Both the position numbers and the translations under genes were made by a program. The notes beneath the pieces were generated by a model. It saw nothing but the letters and a program-made list of their open reading frames with translations. It searched no databases and was not told the origin of the DNA. A stretch of DNA of 64,000 nt from Paraphoma chrysanthemicola (Eukaryota > Ascomycota > Dothideomycetes > Pleosporales > Phaeosphaeriaceae): the NCBI GenBank assembly GCA_020744225.1, contig JAGMWG010000007.1:868001-932000 (forward strand), read 5' to 3'. How positions within the stretch are numbered: the stretch's first letter is position 1; each line of letters begins with the position of its first letter. This document shows positions 1-10,510 of this stretch, one piece after another.

Positions 1-3
1 CTT

Positions 4-387
4 TCAAGGCATCCACTCAATACATACGCACGCCCTATTGAGCGCGTGAAATATGCAGATTAAAGGCACAGCAAATCCCATGGTCACAAAGACATCGAGC
101 GCCAAGCCCACAATAGAAGGTGCTGTCGGAGAGGAACAATTAAGCTCATCAGCGCGAGCGGGTACTGTGGGTACAAGCGGGATTAGACCGGGGATAGGGT
201 CTTGTTTGGTCCGTTTCCCAGCCTTCTGGAAGATCATGGGCGTTCGCTTGCATGAGACCCGTGGAGCCTGCTTGCCGAAGACATGGCCATTCAGGCGGCC
301 CACCGTCAGCACCGGGATGTGTGCCGTAAAGGTGAACAAAGGCGACGTACGTAGGGCGAAGTGTTGGTGTGGAGTGATGATGATCAT
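4..387 (-). CDS. possible small hypothetical protein (127 aa)
   Basis: An ATG-started reading frame of 127 codons reaches almost to the left edge of the window. The C-terminal third is hydrophobic (about residues 92-115) and could be one membrane helix; the middle is basic and proline-rich. I recognise no family. The opposite strand also carries a 127-codon frame here, so coding direction is unproven. It is included only because nothing else explains this stretch. Confidence 0.2.
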   Translation of the reverse strand: MIIITPHQHFALRTSPLFTFTAHIPVLTVGRLNGHVFGKQAPRVSCKRTPMIFQKAGKRTKQDPIPGLIPLVPTVPARADELNCSSPTAPSIVGLALDVFVTMGFAVPLICIFHALNRACVCIEWMP

Positions 388-706
388 TTGTGCTCTGCAG
401 ATAAGAATACGAGGACGACGAATCTGGATATTCTGACAGAGTGATCTATTAGTGATATATCATCTGCCTGACGCTAGGCGCGGTATCTCTACGATGCAAA
501 TCATACACAGCCATAGACTCCAATGCGCTCGTTAAGAAAAACGAGCCATGAGTTTCAAATCTATTGACGCCTAATGGCCAATAACCCAGTTTTTCTGCAG
601 AATGACAAAGGAAAGGCGCCACGATGAAACGAGCGCCAGCACTCGTATGGTGAGTGGATATAGTACAGGAAATTGACACTCGTAGACAAGGAAATGAACG
701 AGTCAA
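388..706. other. gene-free stretch left of zrc1
   Basis: This is the 3' flank of the zinc transporter gene. I see no convincing frame, repeat or RNA in it. Confidence 0.4.
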
Positions 707-2382
707 TCACGACGAAGATGAGCCGCCATTGCTGGCGTTGCACCCCTTTGCAGTGGGTTCGCAGCACTGCTTCGCATTTCCGCAGCTGTCAGGGCACTCC
801 AGCAGACACGCATCTTGCGCACCCTTCAAGCTCGGGTTCTTACTCCTTACGACGGTTTCATCGCTGCTGTCATCTGACGGAGCTGCTGAATGATCGTGGG
901 TTTTGTCGAGACAGAACTCAGGCTGGATAGTTGATGAGTGAATGCCATACTCGTGGAGGCACAGACGAATCTGGCGTGCAAGGTCCATGTAGCGTGCTGA
1001 TCCGTCACCCTTGAAGTCGAAATCAACCTGGACGTGAAGCGAGGCGATGAGTTTGGTGTCCGAGAGTTGCCAGACGTGCAAATGGTGGCACGAGACAATG
1101 CCGTCTAGATCTGTGATGTCCTCTTTGATGTCATCGATAGAAAGGTGCTCAGGTACTGCTTGGAGCAAGATGCGAGACGCGGCCTTGCAGAGAGGGATTG
1201 CCGAAAGCAGAATGATGACTGTGATGATCAGAGATACTAGAGGGTCAGCGTAGAACCTCCAGGAATAGTCGGTGAGCCAGATGAACAAGGCCGTTGCGAT
1301 GACCCCAATATTGCCTAAAGCATCTCCCAAGACATGGAGGAAGACACCGCGCATGTTCAGGTCGCCATGAGAGTGGCCGTGGCCATGACCGCCAGACTTC
1401 TGATCTTTTGGCTGGTTGTGGTTGTGCCCCTTGTGGCAGTCTTTCCCCTTTGGTACACCGCTGTGGTCGTGTGATCCATTGCTCTTCGGTTTGGCAAGTA
1501 GAGGAGATTGTTCCGTAGGTGTATCAGCCGCTGCCTCATCGCTATCATCCTCGTCGTCTGCCTCATCTCTGTCGTGCACACGCGACGACTCGATGATGCT
1601 GTTCCTGAAGGACGACGGGTGAACATAGATTTCATCCAACGTAGAGTAGTTCCTCGATTGTGACCTGTGGTGGCGCTTTGCCTTCTTTCCGGACACCGAG
1701 GAGCGGCGTCGTCCAGATTGTGGGGCAAAGCTGACCTCGCCTGATTTCTGTGGGGTCTGAGTCAAGTTGGACGGGAAACCGACGCGGTTCTGGGGCAGCA
1801 CGTCGGCGATATTTCCACGTTCATCAGCAACCTGGTGGTCGTGGTCATCGACTTCATGGGCATGGGAATGTCCTTCCTCGGCAGCCGAGTGCTCGTCGTG
1901 TCCGTGTGAATGTCCGCCGTGATCATGATCGTGGAAGAGGAATAGGCCGATGATGTTCGATGCCAGGCCAAAGGAGCCGACAATGAGGACAAGCTTGGGA
2001 TGTGAGACTTCTTGTGGTTCGACGAATCGCTGTATGGCTTCGAGGAAGATGGAGAGACACAGCGCCACTAGGAAGACTCCGTTGACAAGAGCACCCAAAG
2101 TTTCTGCGCGCTGCCAGCCGTATGTGTATGTCTTGGAGTTTGACTTCTGGTTCGCGACCTTCACTGCCCATAGTCCGACAAGGAGCGATATGACATCGTT
2201 CAGCTGGGGTCGAAATTAGTGGCGGAACACCATGCGCGCAATGTGAGGTGACAAACCATATGAAAGGAATCGGCAACAAGTGCCAGTGAGTGCACAGCAT
2301 ATCCGACGATCAACTCCAGGAAGAAGAAGGCCGTATCGATTCCCAAGAGTATCATAATACGCGTCGACTTGGAGAGCGCCAT
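707..2382 (-). CDS. zrc1: vacuolar zinc/cation diffusion facilitator (Zrc1/Cot1-like)
   Basis: Cation diffusion facilitator, expected to exchange cytosolic zinc for protons across the vacuolar membrane for storage and detoxification. Two exons, 2382-2257 and 2203-707, flank a 53-nt GT-AG intron (2204-2256) and give 540 aa. The splice joins DSFHM to LNDVIS, restoring the TM2 metal site with the family pattern D-x-x-H-x-x-x-D; the TM5 site reads HVLGDALGN. Between TM4 and TM5 is a very long loop with two His clusters (HDHDHGGHSHGHDEH, and a second before HVLGD), separated by an acidic and Ser-rich spacer. The C-terminal cytosolic domain contains HHLHVWQL, typical of the family, and ends in a Cys-rich, Ser-rich tail. 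ATG 2382 opens directly on the TM1 region. Assignment to Zrc1/Cot1 rather than ER-type Zrg17/Msc2 rests on the His-rich loop. Confidence 0.93.
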
Positions 2383-3213
2383 TTTGGCGGTATCGGAGCG
2401 CGATGGCGCACTCAGAGTATCGATGTCGCGAAGGGGCTGATGGAAGGCGTCGGTGCCCGAGATTGCTACAGCAATGCAGCTGTGATGAATGCGCCTGGAT
2501 CTACTGTGCGATATGCGAACAAGACGACGTGGTCGGTGGAGGGGCGAAGGAGAGCAGCTGCGGTCCGAAGTCGTTCAGCGTTCGCGAACCGCGTGGTTGT
2601 CTTGAGACCCGGCGCCACTTCCGCCGGATTGCGTCAAACCCCAAAGCTCTTACCAACCATAGCAAGCTACGTCGCATTTGGACCACCGATATGGCATCGC
2701 TCAAAGTTTGCGCGCGCACGCATGCAGATTGGTTGACAAATCCAACACAGCGGGGACCGCTGTCAAACATTCTTTCGAGATCAACCTTGATTGTAGAGGG
2801 CTTTCGCTCGTCTGAATGCGAAAGCACGCGCTACCAACAGTGTGATTCTTGCCATTTGTTAGATTGCAAATGGTGACTATCGATAATATGAGGGGTTATC
2901 CTGGGACCAGTGTACTGAAACTAATGAAACTAACGAAACTAATGTCTTTCGCTCTCAATGTTCAGAACAAGGCCGAATCGTGCCAGCAAAGGACCGAAGT
3001 ACCGCCACAATACGGTGTGGCGGCCATCACTCTGCAAACTACTCCTAAGTAATAGTCGCCAAGATCATTGTACTCTGAGGTAAACACCTCGTGATAATTA
3101 TGCAAACGCCCAAACTCCCAAACTATGCTTTTTGCCAAACCAAACGTGGGTATCCTCAAGTCATTAAATGTTCGTGACCATCCTTCCTATCCTGTCCCAC
3201 CCAACGTAGCATC
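2383..3213. other. intergenic region between zrc1 and bub2
   Basis: Promoter side of zrc1 and 3' flank of bub2. Short frames here show no family resemblance. It contains the small tandem repeat at 2916-2942. Confidence 0.4.
2916..2942. repeat. three tandem copies of a 9-bp unit
   Basis: TGAAACTAA occurs twice and CGAAACTAA once, back to back. This is a short imperfect microsatellite-like tract with no evident role. Confidence 0.7.
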
Positions 3214-4371
3214 TCACTTCGCATGCTCAATAATCTCCCTATACATATCCTCCGGAATCTTTCCCGCAAAGCTCATCGCGACCCCGATGATATTCTTCGC
3301 ATTCAAACTCGGCAGATTCCTTAGAATCTGATTAGGACTATTCGTAGTATTAGCACCAAATCCCCTTCTTGTTCATCGTGTTATGATAGAAACCATACCT
3401 CGGGCTGTTCAAGATATCCCCTCTAATCAACACCAATTGCGCCACAATACACAACACATTCAAGTGCGGTCCATACGCGAACAAAAAGTCCCAAAGAGAC
3501 AAGACCTCAGGCAGCGGCGGCGTGCACGCACACATGGTCAGCACGCTTGCAAAAGCATAGATCTTGGCCTGCATATGGTGCGCCATGAGATGTGCATACA
3601 GCTTCTGGTCCACGACTTCGAGCACGCGATCAACCAGCGCGAGACCCTTGTGTACACCCTCCATGCTACCGCGCACGTAGCCGGGGCACTCGCGCGTAAT
3701 GAGTGCTTCGAAGCCGGTAAAGGCTTCGACTTCGCTGCGTGAGGCGTAGAGGAATGGGCCGCAGAGGACGTTCATGCCCTGTACATAGCCAATCTGCTCT
3801 GCGTCGTTGGTCGTGCTTGCTTCTGTGCGCGTGCCGCCTGTCATGCTATGTCGGCTCATGAAGCTTGTGTCTGGGCTGCCGCCGAACTCGCTGAGTGTTG
3901 GAGGAGATTGCCATCCGTTTACGCGCGCTTCGTGTGCGTCGTTCAGACGCCACGCGACGGCGTTGAGAACGCGGGTGATGCTATTTTGCGTGACGCGGCG
4001 GCGGAAGAGAGGGTCACCTTGGAAAGTGCGGAAGGTGTCGTTTTGGATTTTGGCGTGCGCGGGTGATGCGCCCTGGCGGATGAGATCGAGGTAGACATCG
4101 GTTTTGGTTACGGGCGCGTTAAGTAGGATCAGCCAGACGTAGATACGAAGTTCGGACTGGAGGGTTAGAGTCAGCGACTGCATTTGAATCTTGTCACGGC
4201 GCAATTGGCAGCTGTATGCGGCGTCAGGTGGTTCAGGGTGTTATAGCGTACCATGCCCTCGCTGTTGGCGGGGATTCCTTTGGTGAGTATCGCATAGCGC
4301 AATTCTTGTAAGCTCTCTTCTCTGTTCTTGGTAGATGCCCCCTTCAGCAGGAGCATGTCCAGATTCGTCAT
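3214..4371 (-). CDS. bub2: spindle checkpoint TBC-domain GAP Bub2 (fission yeast Cdc16)
   Basis: Catalytic subunit of the Bub2-Bfa1 GTPase-activating complex that keeps Tem1/Spg1 inactive at the spindle pole body and so restrains mitotic exit or septation. Three exons (4371-4252, 4156-3399, 3337-3214) with introns 4157-4251 (95 nt) and 3338-3398 (61 nt) encode 333 aa, close to the family's usual 300-350. The N-terminus (LQELRYAILTKGIP) matches Bub2. The TBC arginine-finger motif is IQNDTFRTF and the glutamine-finger motif is YVQGMN. The segment LWDFLFAYGPHLN and the C-terminal GVAMSFAGKIPEDMY are also characteristic. The last exon would be missed without splicing, because the frame otherwise stops just inside the second intron. 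A roughly 25-residue insert rich in Ser/Thr precedes YVQGMN. Confidence 0.92.
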
Positions 4372-4723
4372 TGTGCAGGTGTTGTTTGGATAAAGTGAAT
4401 CTTCCCCAGATACCGAGGCTGCGGCTGGAAGAGCCTCAAACGTTAGACGCTCTTGGCATGAAGGTCGCACCGTCTTGTATAGATATCCACGGTTTATGTT
4501 TTATTTGGGGTAAGCCTTTCAGACCACTGTATGCGTATAGTTAATTTTGAGGTTCGTTGTGTTGTCATAGGGCTGTTATGTGCTCTATTCCATTGGTCTC
4601 AAATTTGGGCATACTTGGTCAGAGGGCATGGCCGAGTCGAATAATCTGAGCTGCGCAGAGACGGAAACTTCCGATACTATCTACTTTCAACTCTATGATG
4701 CATTCAAAAAACTTGTATATCCT
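4372..4723. other. intergenic region between bub2 and the Nudix gene
   Basis: About 350 bp holding the bub2 promoter and the Nudix 3' end. Nothing else is visible. Confidence 0.4.
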
Positions 4724-5799
4724 TTACATCTTACTAGCTTGTCTAATCACCTCCTTGGTCAGCACCTCTCCCTTCTTTCGTATTTCACTTAGCCTGCCCA
4801 TCTTCAACAATCTCCCCATCATATCCTCATCACCATGATGGCTGTTATGCTCAAAGTCCGGTTCCTCACCATACGCAACCCTCGCCGCATCTACAAGTAT
4901 TCTGGCCGTCATACCAAATACGCGGAACGTGGTAAGCGCATCGAGCGCAGATGGCTCAGGTCGCGGGTCGTCGCCGTCTGGCAGAGCAGTATGAGGTGAC
5001 GGCTCCGGACCAGAGTTCACCTGCGCAGGGTTCTTCAAAAGCGAGGTGGGCGACGCTGGTGGTCGTGGAATGTAGAAGTTGTGCATTCTCCACCTCGACT
5101 CATGCCAATCTGTCCAACTTCCTCTATACCATTTCTCTGGTCTGCCGTCTTTTTGCACCGGTCCTGGTCCCTCACCTGTCCATGTCTTGCGCAAGAAAGA
5201 ATGGAAAGGGGCGGTGAAGACGGCAGCGACTTCCTTTGGGTCGAGTCGAGGGATCAGCTTCTCTTCCACAGACGGCTCATCCGAGGACGTCGATGCAGAA
5301 GATGGACACAAGTAGGCGACACAGGGTCTGACACCCAGTTCGGTTTTTGCCAAGTTTGCCGGCAGCTCGCACAGGTGTTCAACCTTAAAGCCTCTCAACT
5401 TCTCGTCGTCCAAGGGTAACCCAATCTCTTCATATGCTTCACGCCTCGCGGTATCCCACGGCGACTCTTCAAGTGTGTCGGCTTTGCCACCTGGAAATGC
5501 TGCTTGCCCAGCATAAGAATTGAGCTTCGCGCTACGCATTGTGAGGACGACTTTGAGTTCGCCATGGCGATCGGGAAACAATAGGATGAGGACGGCAGCG
5601 CGCCGACTCAGCGGGCAATTGTACCATTGCGTTGGTGGAGGCTTATATGCTCGGAGGCGGGCGAGAGCTTGCTGTTCAAGAAGTTAATCGACATAGCACG
5701 GCGCAGACAGGGTATGAAGTGGGGCAGTTGCGGTGCAGCAGTGCCAACTGCCTAGAACGGAAGTCGCGAACATACCACGGAGGATTGCGACAATGCCAT
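4724..5799 (-). CDS. Nudix hydrolase, coenzyme A diphosphatase (Pcd1-like)
   Basis: Probable CoA/acyl-CoA diphosphatase, cleaving the diphosphate of CoA species to phosphopantetheine and 3',5'-ADP; yeast Pcd1 does this in peroxisomes. Exon 1 (5799-5776, eight codons) joins exon 2 (5671-4724) over a 104-nt intron (5672-5775), giving 323 aa. The splice yields LARLRAYKPPPTQW followed by SRRAAVLILL, the usual start of this family. The Nudix box runs from FPGGKAD to RREAYEEIG (about residues 69-93), with the REXXEE residues present. The upstream NSYAGQAAFPGGK segment is the CoA-specific signature. A proline-rich insert of about 35 residues sits near residue 220. The protein ends SKM, which resembles a weak peroxisomal PTS1; that localisation is inference. 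Confidence 0.88.
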
Positions 5800-6480
5800 G
5801 TTCACAATACCTTTGCCTTGGGCGAGCCATGCTGTTGGCCTCATGGGGTGCGCGTGGAACTCGAGCTTGGGAGTCGGAGGGGTTGATGTACCGAGGCTAT
5901 CGATACCCAACTAATCGACATACCGACAAGCGTTTAATCAATGTGAATTCAATGTTCGCTGCGGCTCATAGGTAGATGAATCATGCTTACACCACTCAAA
6001 TGCACATCATGACAAAGCGGACGAGTTCAGTGACTTTCATGCAATTGTATCGCGTCTCTATATGGTAAAAAGCTCATGATCGTATTCGTGGACATGCGTG
6101 GCCATAAAGAGATCATCCCTTCGCGCGTACATGCCGTGATACACCGCAGCAGATCCCTAAGAGACAGGACGGCTGTCAAAAAGTAACAAAGGAAAAGGAA
6201 AAGGTAGAAAGGAAACATCCAGCCAACTAGGCACCCGCCGAAAGTCTCTAAGCATTCTTTTGATGAAAGCATCTCGCATATGAGAAGGGACAAACGCCTA
6301 GATGCCGCGATGTATGGACGACTCGTCCCACCTCGAACTACTTTTGATCAAAAGCAAGAGTTCCGTCTGGCCGTGCAGACGAACTCAATTAATGTACCAC
6401 CGCCTCTAAACCAATTACGCCACCAAAATGATCAGCGGGCAAGGAGAGACGATAGTCGAAACGCAGTACGAAGCACCCTC
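5800..6480. other. intergenic region between the Nudix gene and eIF4A
   Basis: About 680 bp: the Nudix promoter plus the eIF4A 3' flank. Short overlapping frames on both strands show no conserved pattern. Confidence 0.4.
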
Positions 6481-6871
6481 TTAGATGAGATCAGCCACGT
6501 TCATGGGCATCTCTTCGATCTGTGTGCTGTAGAACTGTTCGATTTCGCGCATCATGCGTACATCGTCGGCGGTGACGAAGTTGATGGCAACACCCTTACG
6601 TCCGAAACGTCCACCACGACCGATGCGATGGATGTAGTTCTCGCGGTTGGCGGGCAAATCGTAGTTGATGACGAGGGAGACCTGCTGGACATCGATACCA
6701 CGGGCGAGCAAGTCGGTAGCGATGAGAACACGGGAAGATCCGGAACGGAACTCCTTCATGATGACATCACGCTGGGCCTGGTCCATGTCACCGTGCATGG
6801 CGGAGACGGTGAAGTCACGAGCAGTGAGCTTGTCGGTGAGCCAGTCGACCTTCCTGCGGGTGTTGCAGAAA

Positions 6872-6903
<32 letters not shown>

Positions 6904-7826
6904 CAAGTCGGAAAGGGTATCGAGCTTCCAATCCTCCTTCTCAACGGCAATGTAGAACTGCTTGATACCTTCGAGGGTAAGCTCGTCCTTCTTGACCAGG
7001 ATGCGGACGGGGTCGCGCATGAACTTGGTGGTGACCTCGAGGACGTCCTGGGGCATGGTGGCGGACAGGAGGACGACCTGGGTGGACTGGGGCAGAAGCT
7101 GGAAGATGTCGTAGATCTGCTCGGTGAAACCGCGAGACAACATCTCGTCGGCCTCGTCGAGGACGAACATCTTCATGTGGTCGGTTTTCAAGACACGGCG
7201 CTGGATCATGTCCTGGACACGACCGGGGGTGCCAACGACGACCTGGGGACCGTCCTGGAGCGCCTTCATGTCGTCACGGACACTGGTGCCGCCAATGCAG
7301 GCGTGGCAGGCAACGTCCATGAAGTCACCGATGGCGACAACGACCTTCTGGATCTGCTGGGCCAACTCGCGGGTGGGGGCGAGGATGAGAGCCTGGCAGG
7401 CCTTGACGTTGGAGTCAATCTTCTGGAGGGTCGAGATGGAGAAGGTGGCAGTCTTTCCGGTACCAGACTGTGCCTGCGCGATAACATCGTGACCTGATGT
7501 CTACGTCAGTGTCTGTGGTGTTGCGGTAGTGCGGTGTCGAGACTTACCCTTGATGACGGGCATGATGGCGCGCTGCTGGATGGCCGACGGGCGCTCGAAA
7601 CCGTAGGCGTAGACTCCACGGAGGAGCTCAGCCTTCAGTTCCATGGCATCGAAGGAGTCCGTGGTCTCATCGTAGTTGGACTCGATCTGGCCTGCGGTGC
7701 GGGTTAGCTGACGCTCACCAAAATCTTTATTGGTTTCGCTGATGTCGCGGTGCGGGGCGCACAACAACGCGCAGCGGCGGAATGTCACTCACCCTCGGGC
7801 ACATCCTCAAGACCTTTGTCAGCCAT
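6481..7826 (-). CDS. tif1: ATP-dependent RNA helicase eIF4A
   Basis: DEAD-box subunit of the eIF4F cap-binding complex that unwinds 5' leaders during ribosome scanning. Three exons (7826-7793, 7691-7548, 7493-6481) are separated by introns 7692-7792 (101 nt) and 7494-7547 (54 nt). They encode 396 aa, the standard fungal eIF4A length. All helicase motifs are intact: Q motif around FERPSAIQQRAI, Walker A AQSGTGKT, PTRELAQQ, GTPGR, DEAD in VLDEADEM, SAT in LLSATMP, VIFCNT, RVLIATDLLARGID and HRIGRGGRFG. The N-terminus (MADKGLEDVPEG) and the last residues (NVADLI) match orthologues. Strong synonymous codon bias leaves a 405-codon antisense frame that should not be annotated. It shares a divergent intergenic region with the JmjC gene. 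Confidence 0.97.
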
Positions 7827-8294
7827 GATTGCGAGTGGGATACGCAGCGACTACTGGTGCAGCACCGTAGTCGTGGAAAAGTTGCTGGTGGGGTGGAAAG
7901 CGGGGGTTATCGCTAGGATACCGCCGCTGAAGTTGTAAAGTTGAGTGGGAAAAGCTAGATACCAGATCCTCTGTGCGAGAATCGAAGGTTATCTAGGGTA
8001 TAGGTTTGTCTGTAGTTGTGTTGTGTGTGGGTGATGGAGGGGAAAGAGCGAGAGGCTGCGCTTAAGAAGATTTTTAGCAATTGTCGGGAGGGCTCGCTAG
8101 CGCCGCTCACTACGCCAAGCCGAAAAACCACCACGGTTGGGGGCAAACCGAATCCATGTTTCGCCTTCACGCTCGCCGGACTATTTGACCGGCCTATGAC
8201 TCCTCGCCGCATCCATCCTTTGTATTGTGCCGTGCTTTCCACCTGTGCGTCGTTGCGTTGAGCAATCACACTCTATTGTTCAGCTCGCTTTGAT
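7827..8294. promoter_or_regulatory. divergent promoter region, eIF4A / F-box-JmjC gene
   Basis: The 468 bp between the two start codons must carry both promoters and 5' leaders. I see no frame with family resemblance and did not identify specific factor sites. Confidence 0.5.
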
Positions 8295-10266
8295 ATGGCA
8301 CCCGGACTACTGGAGAATCCCAGCTTCGCGTACGCCGAATCACGACCCTCCAAAAAGGTCAAACTATCTGCAGCGGCGACCTTCCAGAACGACGACGAAG
8401 ATGTGGCGGTAGCGCTGCCCACGCATCCTCTGGGGGTGAAGCCTGCAGGCAATGCTTATACTGCTTCCGAAAATATCAAGTCACGATGCGGATCATTTGC
8501 CAGGCTGCCTGATGAGCTTCTGAGCCACATCTTTGAGTCATTCGAGGCTGACGCTCTCATTCGCCTGGGGAGCACCTGCCGGGCGCTGTATGCTTTTACG
8601 CGGCTGGATGAGTTGTGGAGAGCATTGTTCGTTAGGTACGTACTGTGAAAGCACCCGCGCCATAATTGAAGATTCTTTTTGTCCAAGTCCGGTCATCGTC
8701 TCGTGTACTTTTCGAGTCATCCCTGCAGCATGAAAGAGAAGGACGGTATTGTCTAAGGCAAACGTAATTGTGCTAGACTTGACTTGAAGAGTCAGACTAG
8801 AACTCGAGGCCACTCTTTGTCACCTAGCTAGAACAGGAATATGATCAAGGTCAGGTGGCAGATGGATATGTCTGGGCCTTCAATAAGTTGCACTGAGACT
8901 GTCCTTCGCCAGTCTTTACTTGCACTGAGGCGAGGCGAGTTGTGTTTCGCGTAGATAATGATTGCTCCGCGTCGTTTTGTACGCAGGCTGTCGGCCTCGT
9001 ATCGGCAATGCCACTCTACATCTCTTCAATCATGGCTTCTCATATAAACTCTTGATCAGAAGCACAACACACTAACTTCTACCTAGCTCACCTCCAGAAG
9101 ACTTCACATGGCGCGGTACTTGGCGCTCCACCTACCTCAATATTCCCTCCACCCACACCACCAACATCTCCTGTCCCAACCTCTTCTCAGACATTCTCTA
9201 TCGCCCCTTTCAATGCGCCCACACCCCGCTCACCCCATTTGTCCGCAACATACCCGCTTCCAACGCCATCACTCGTCTCTCTGATCTCTCACCCGCCGAA
9301 TACACCGCATCCTGGACCAACAAACCATTCATCCTCACCTCCCCAGTCAAACAATGGCCCGTGTACAAAACCTGGACACCCGAATACCTCCTCGCAACCT
9401 TCCCCGACACCAAGTTCCGCGCTGAAGCAGTCGACTGGCCAACCTCGACATACCTATCTTACATGCACAACCAGGCCGACGAATCCCCACTGTACGTCTT
9501 CGACCGCTCCTTCGCCGCCAAAACAAACATCGACATCACCGCACCTCCTCACTCCACAAACGCAGCATACTGGTCCCCCGAATGTTTCGGCGACGATTTA
9601 TTCTCCGTGCTCGGCGCCCAGCGGCCCGATTGCCGCTGGATGATCATGGGTCCGAAACGCTCTGGCTCGACGTTCCACAAAGACCCCAACGCGACGAGTG
9701 CGTGGAACGCCGTGCTCACTGGGTCCAAGTACTGGCTCATGTTTCCCTCGGGACCGGGTGTCGACCCGCCGCCGGGCGTCATTGTGAGCGAGGATCAGAG
9801 CGAGATTACGAGCCCGTTGAGTATTGCCGAGTATTTGTTGACGTTTCATGAGTTGGCAAGACAGACGCCCGGGTGTAGGGAGGGCATATGTTATGCGGGC
9901 GAAGTGCTGCATGTGCCGAGTGGGTGGTTTCATCTTGTGCTGAATTTGGAGGATAGTTTGGCCTTGACGCAGAATTTCGTGCCGAGGAAAAAGGTCGCGG
10001 ATGTGCTGGGTTTCTTGCGAGACCAGAGGGGTGAAGTGAGTGGGTTCAAGGAGGATGTGGCAGATCGTGCGTACGAGCTATTTGTGGAGAGGTTGGGAGA
10101 ACAGTGTCCGGATGTGCTGGAGGAGGGATTAAGGGAGTTGGAGAGTAGAGGGAAAGGTAAAAAGGGCAAATGGGAGGCTTTGACTAAGGGAGAGGACAAT
10201 GAGCAGGAGAGTGGCGGCTTCAGTTTCGGGTTTGGTGGGGACGACGATGATGCTGACATACCCTGA
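8295..10266 (+). CDS. F-box plus JmjC-domain protein (JMJD6-like oxygenase)
   Basis: Fusion of an N-terminal F-box (about residues 68-105, LPDELLSHIFESFE followed by LGSTCRALY) to a JmjC Fe(II)/2-oxoglutarate oxygenase domain. Exons 8295-8635 and 9087-10266 are joined over an unusually long 451-nt intron (8636-9086: donor GTACGT, branch ACTAAC, acceptor CTAG), giving 506 aa. The iron-binding triad is visible: H311 and D313 in STFHKDPN, and H396 in VPSGWFHLV. The following QNFVPRKK agrees with JMJD6-type proteins (lysyl hydroxylase or arginine demethylase in animals). The F-box suggests it may recruit or be part of an SCF ubiquitin ligase, likely nuclear; the substrate is unknown. The tail is acidic (DDDDAD). 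The start ATG is the first in frame and opens a Lys/Ser-rich leader. Confidence 0.85.
8636..9086 (+). other. 451-nt intron of the F-box/JmjC gene
   Basis: Several times longer than every other intron in the window. It contains stops in all plus frames and a direct repeat of TTGCACTGAG at 8888-8897 and 8920-8929. The splice frame is correct with these borders. An embedded non-coding RNA or old insertion is possible but not shown. Confidence 0.6.
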
Positions 10267-10510
10267 GCAGCTGCTTCTCAGGCAATATCAAATGACTCTG
10301 TCTATCAATCATGGATGCTTCATCTGGAGTATCAATGTCAACTCAACATCTGTGTGACTAAGCACGAAGCAATCGTCGCCATGCTCATCGATCAAGCCCT
10401 AGCATCCCCAAGCCAAACCTTCCGAATCCCAAGTCTGCATTACGCTGTTCATTATACCGCTCTGCCGCACGTTGCAGTGCCTTTGGAGTAGGCGTGCTGT
10501 TGGTCCCATC

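Noticed and set aside
6280..7497. 405-codon plus-strand frame over eIF4A
   Set aside because: It is the mirror of a strongly codon-biased eIF4A gene; its composition (Asp/Val/Gly/Leu runs) is the usual antisense artefact.
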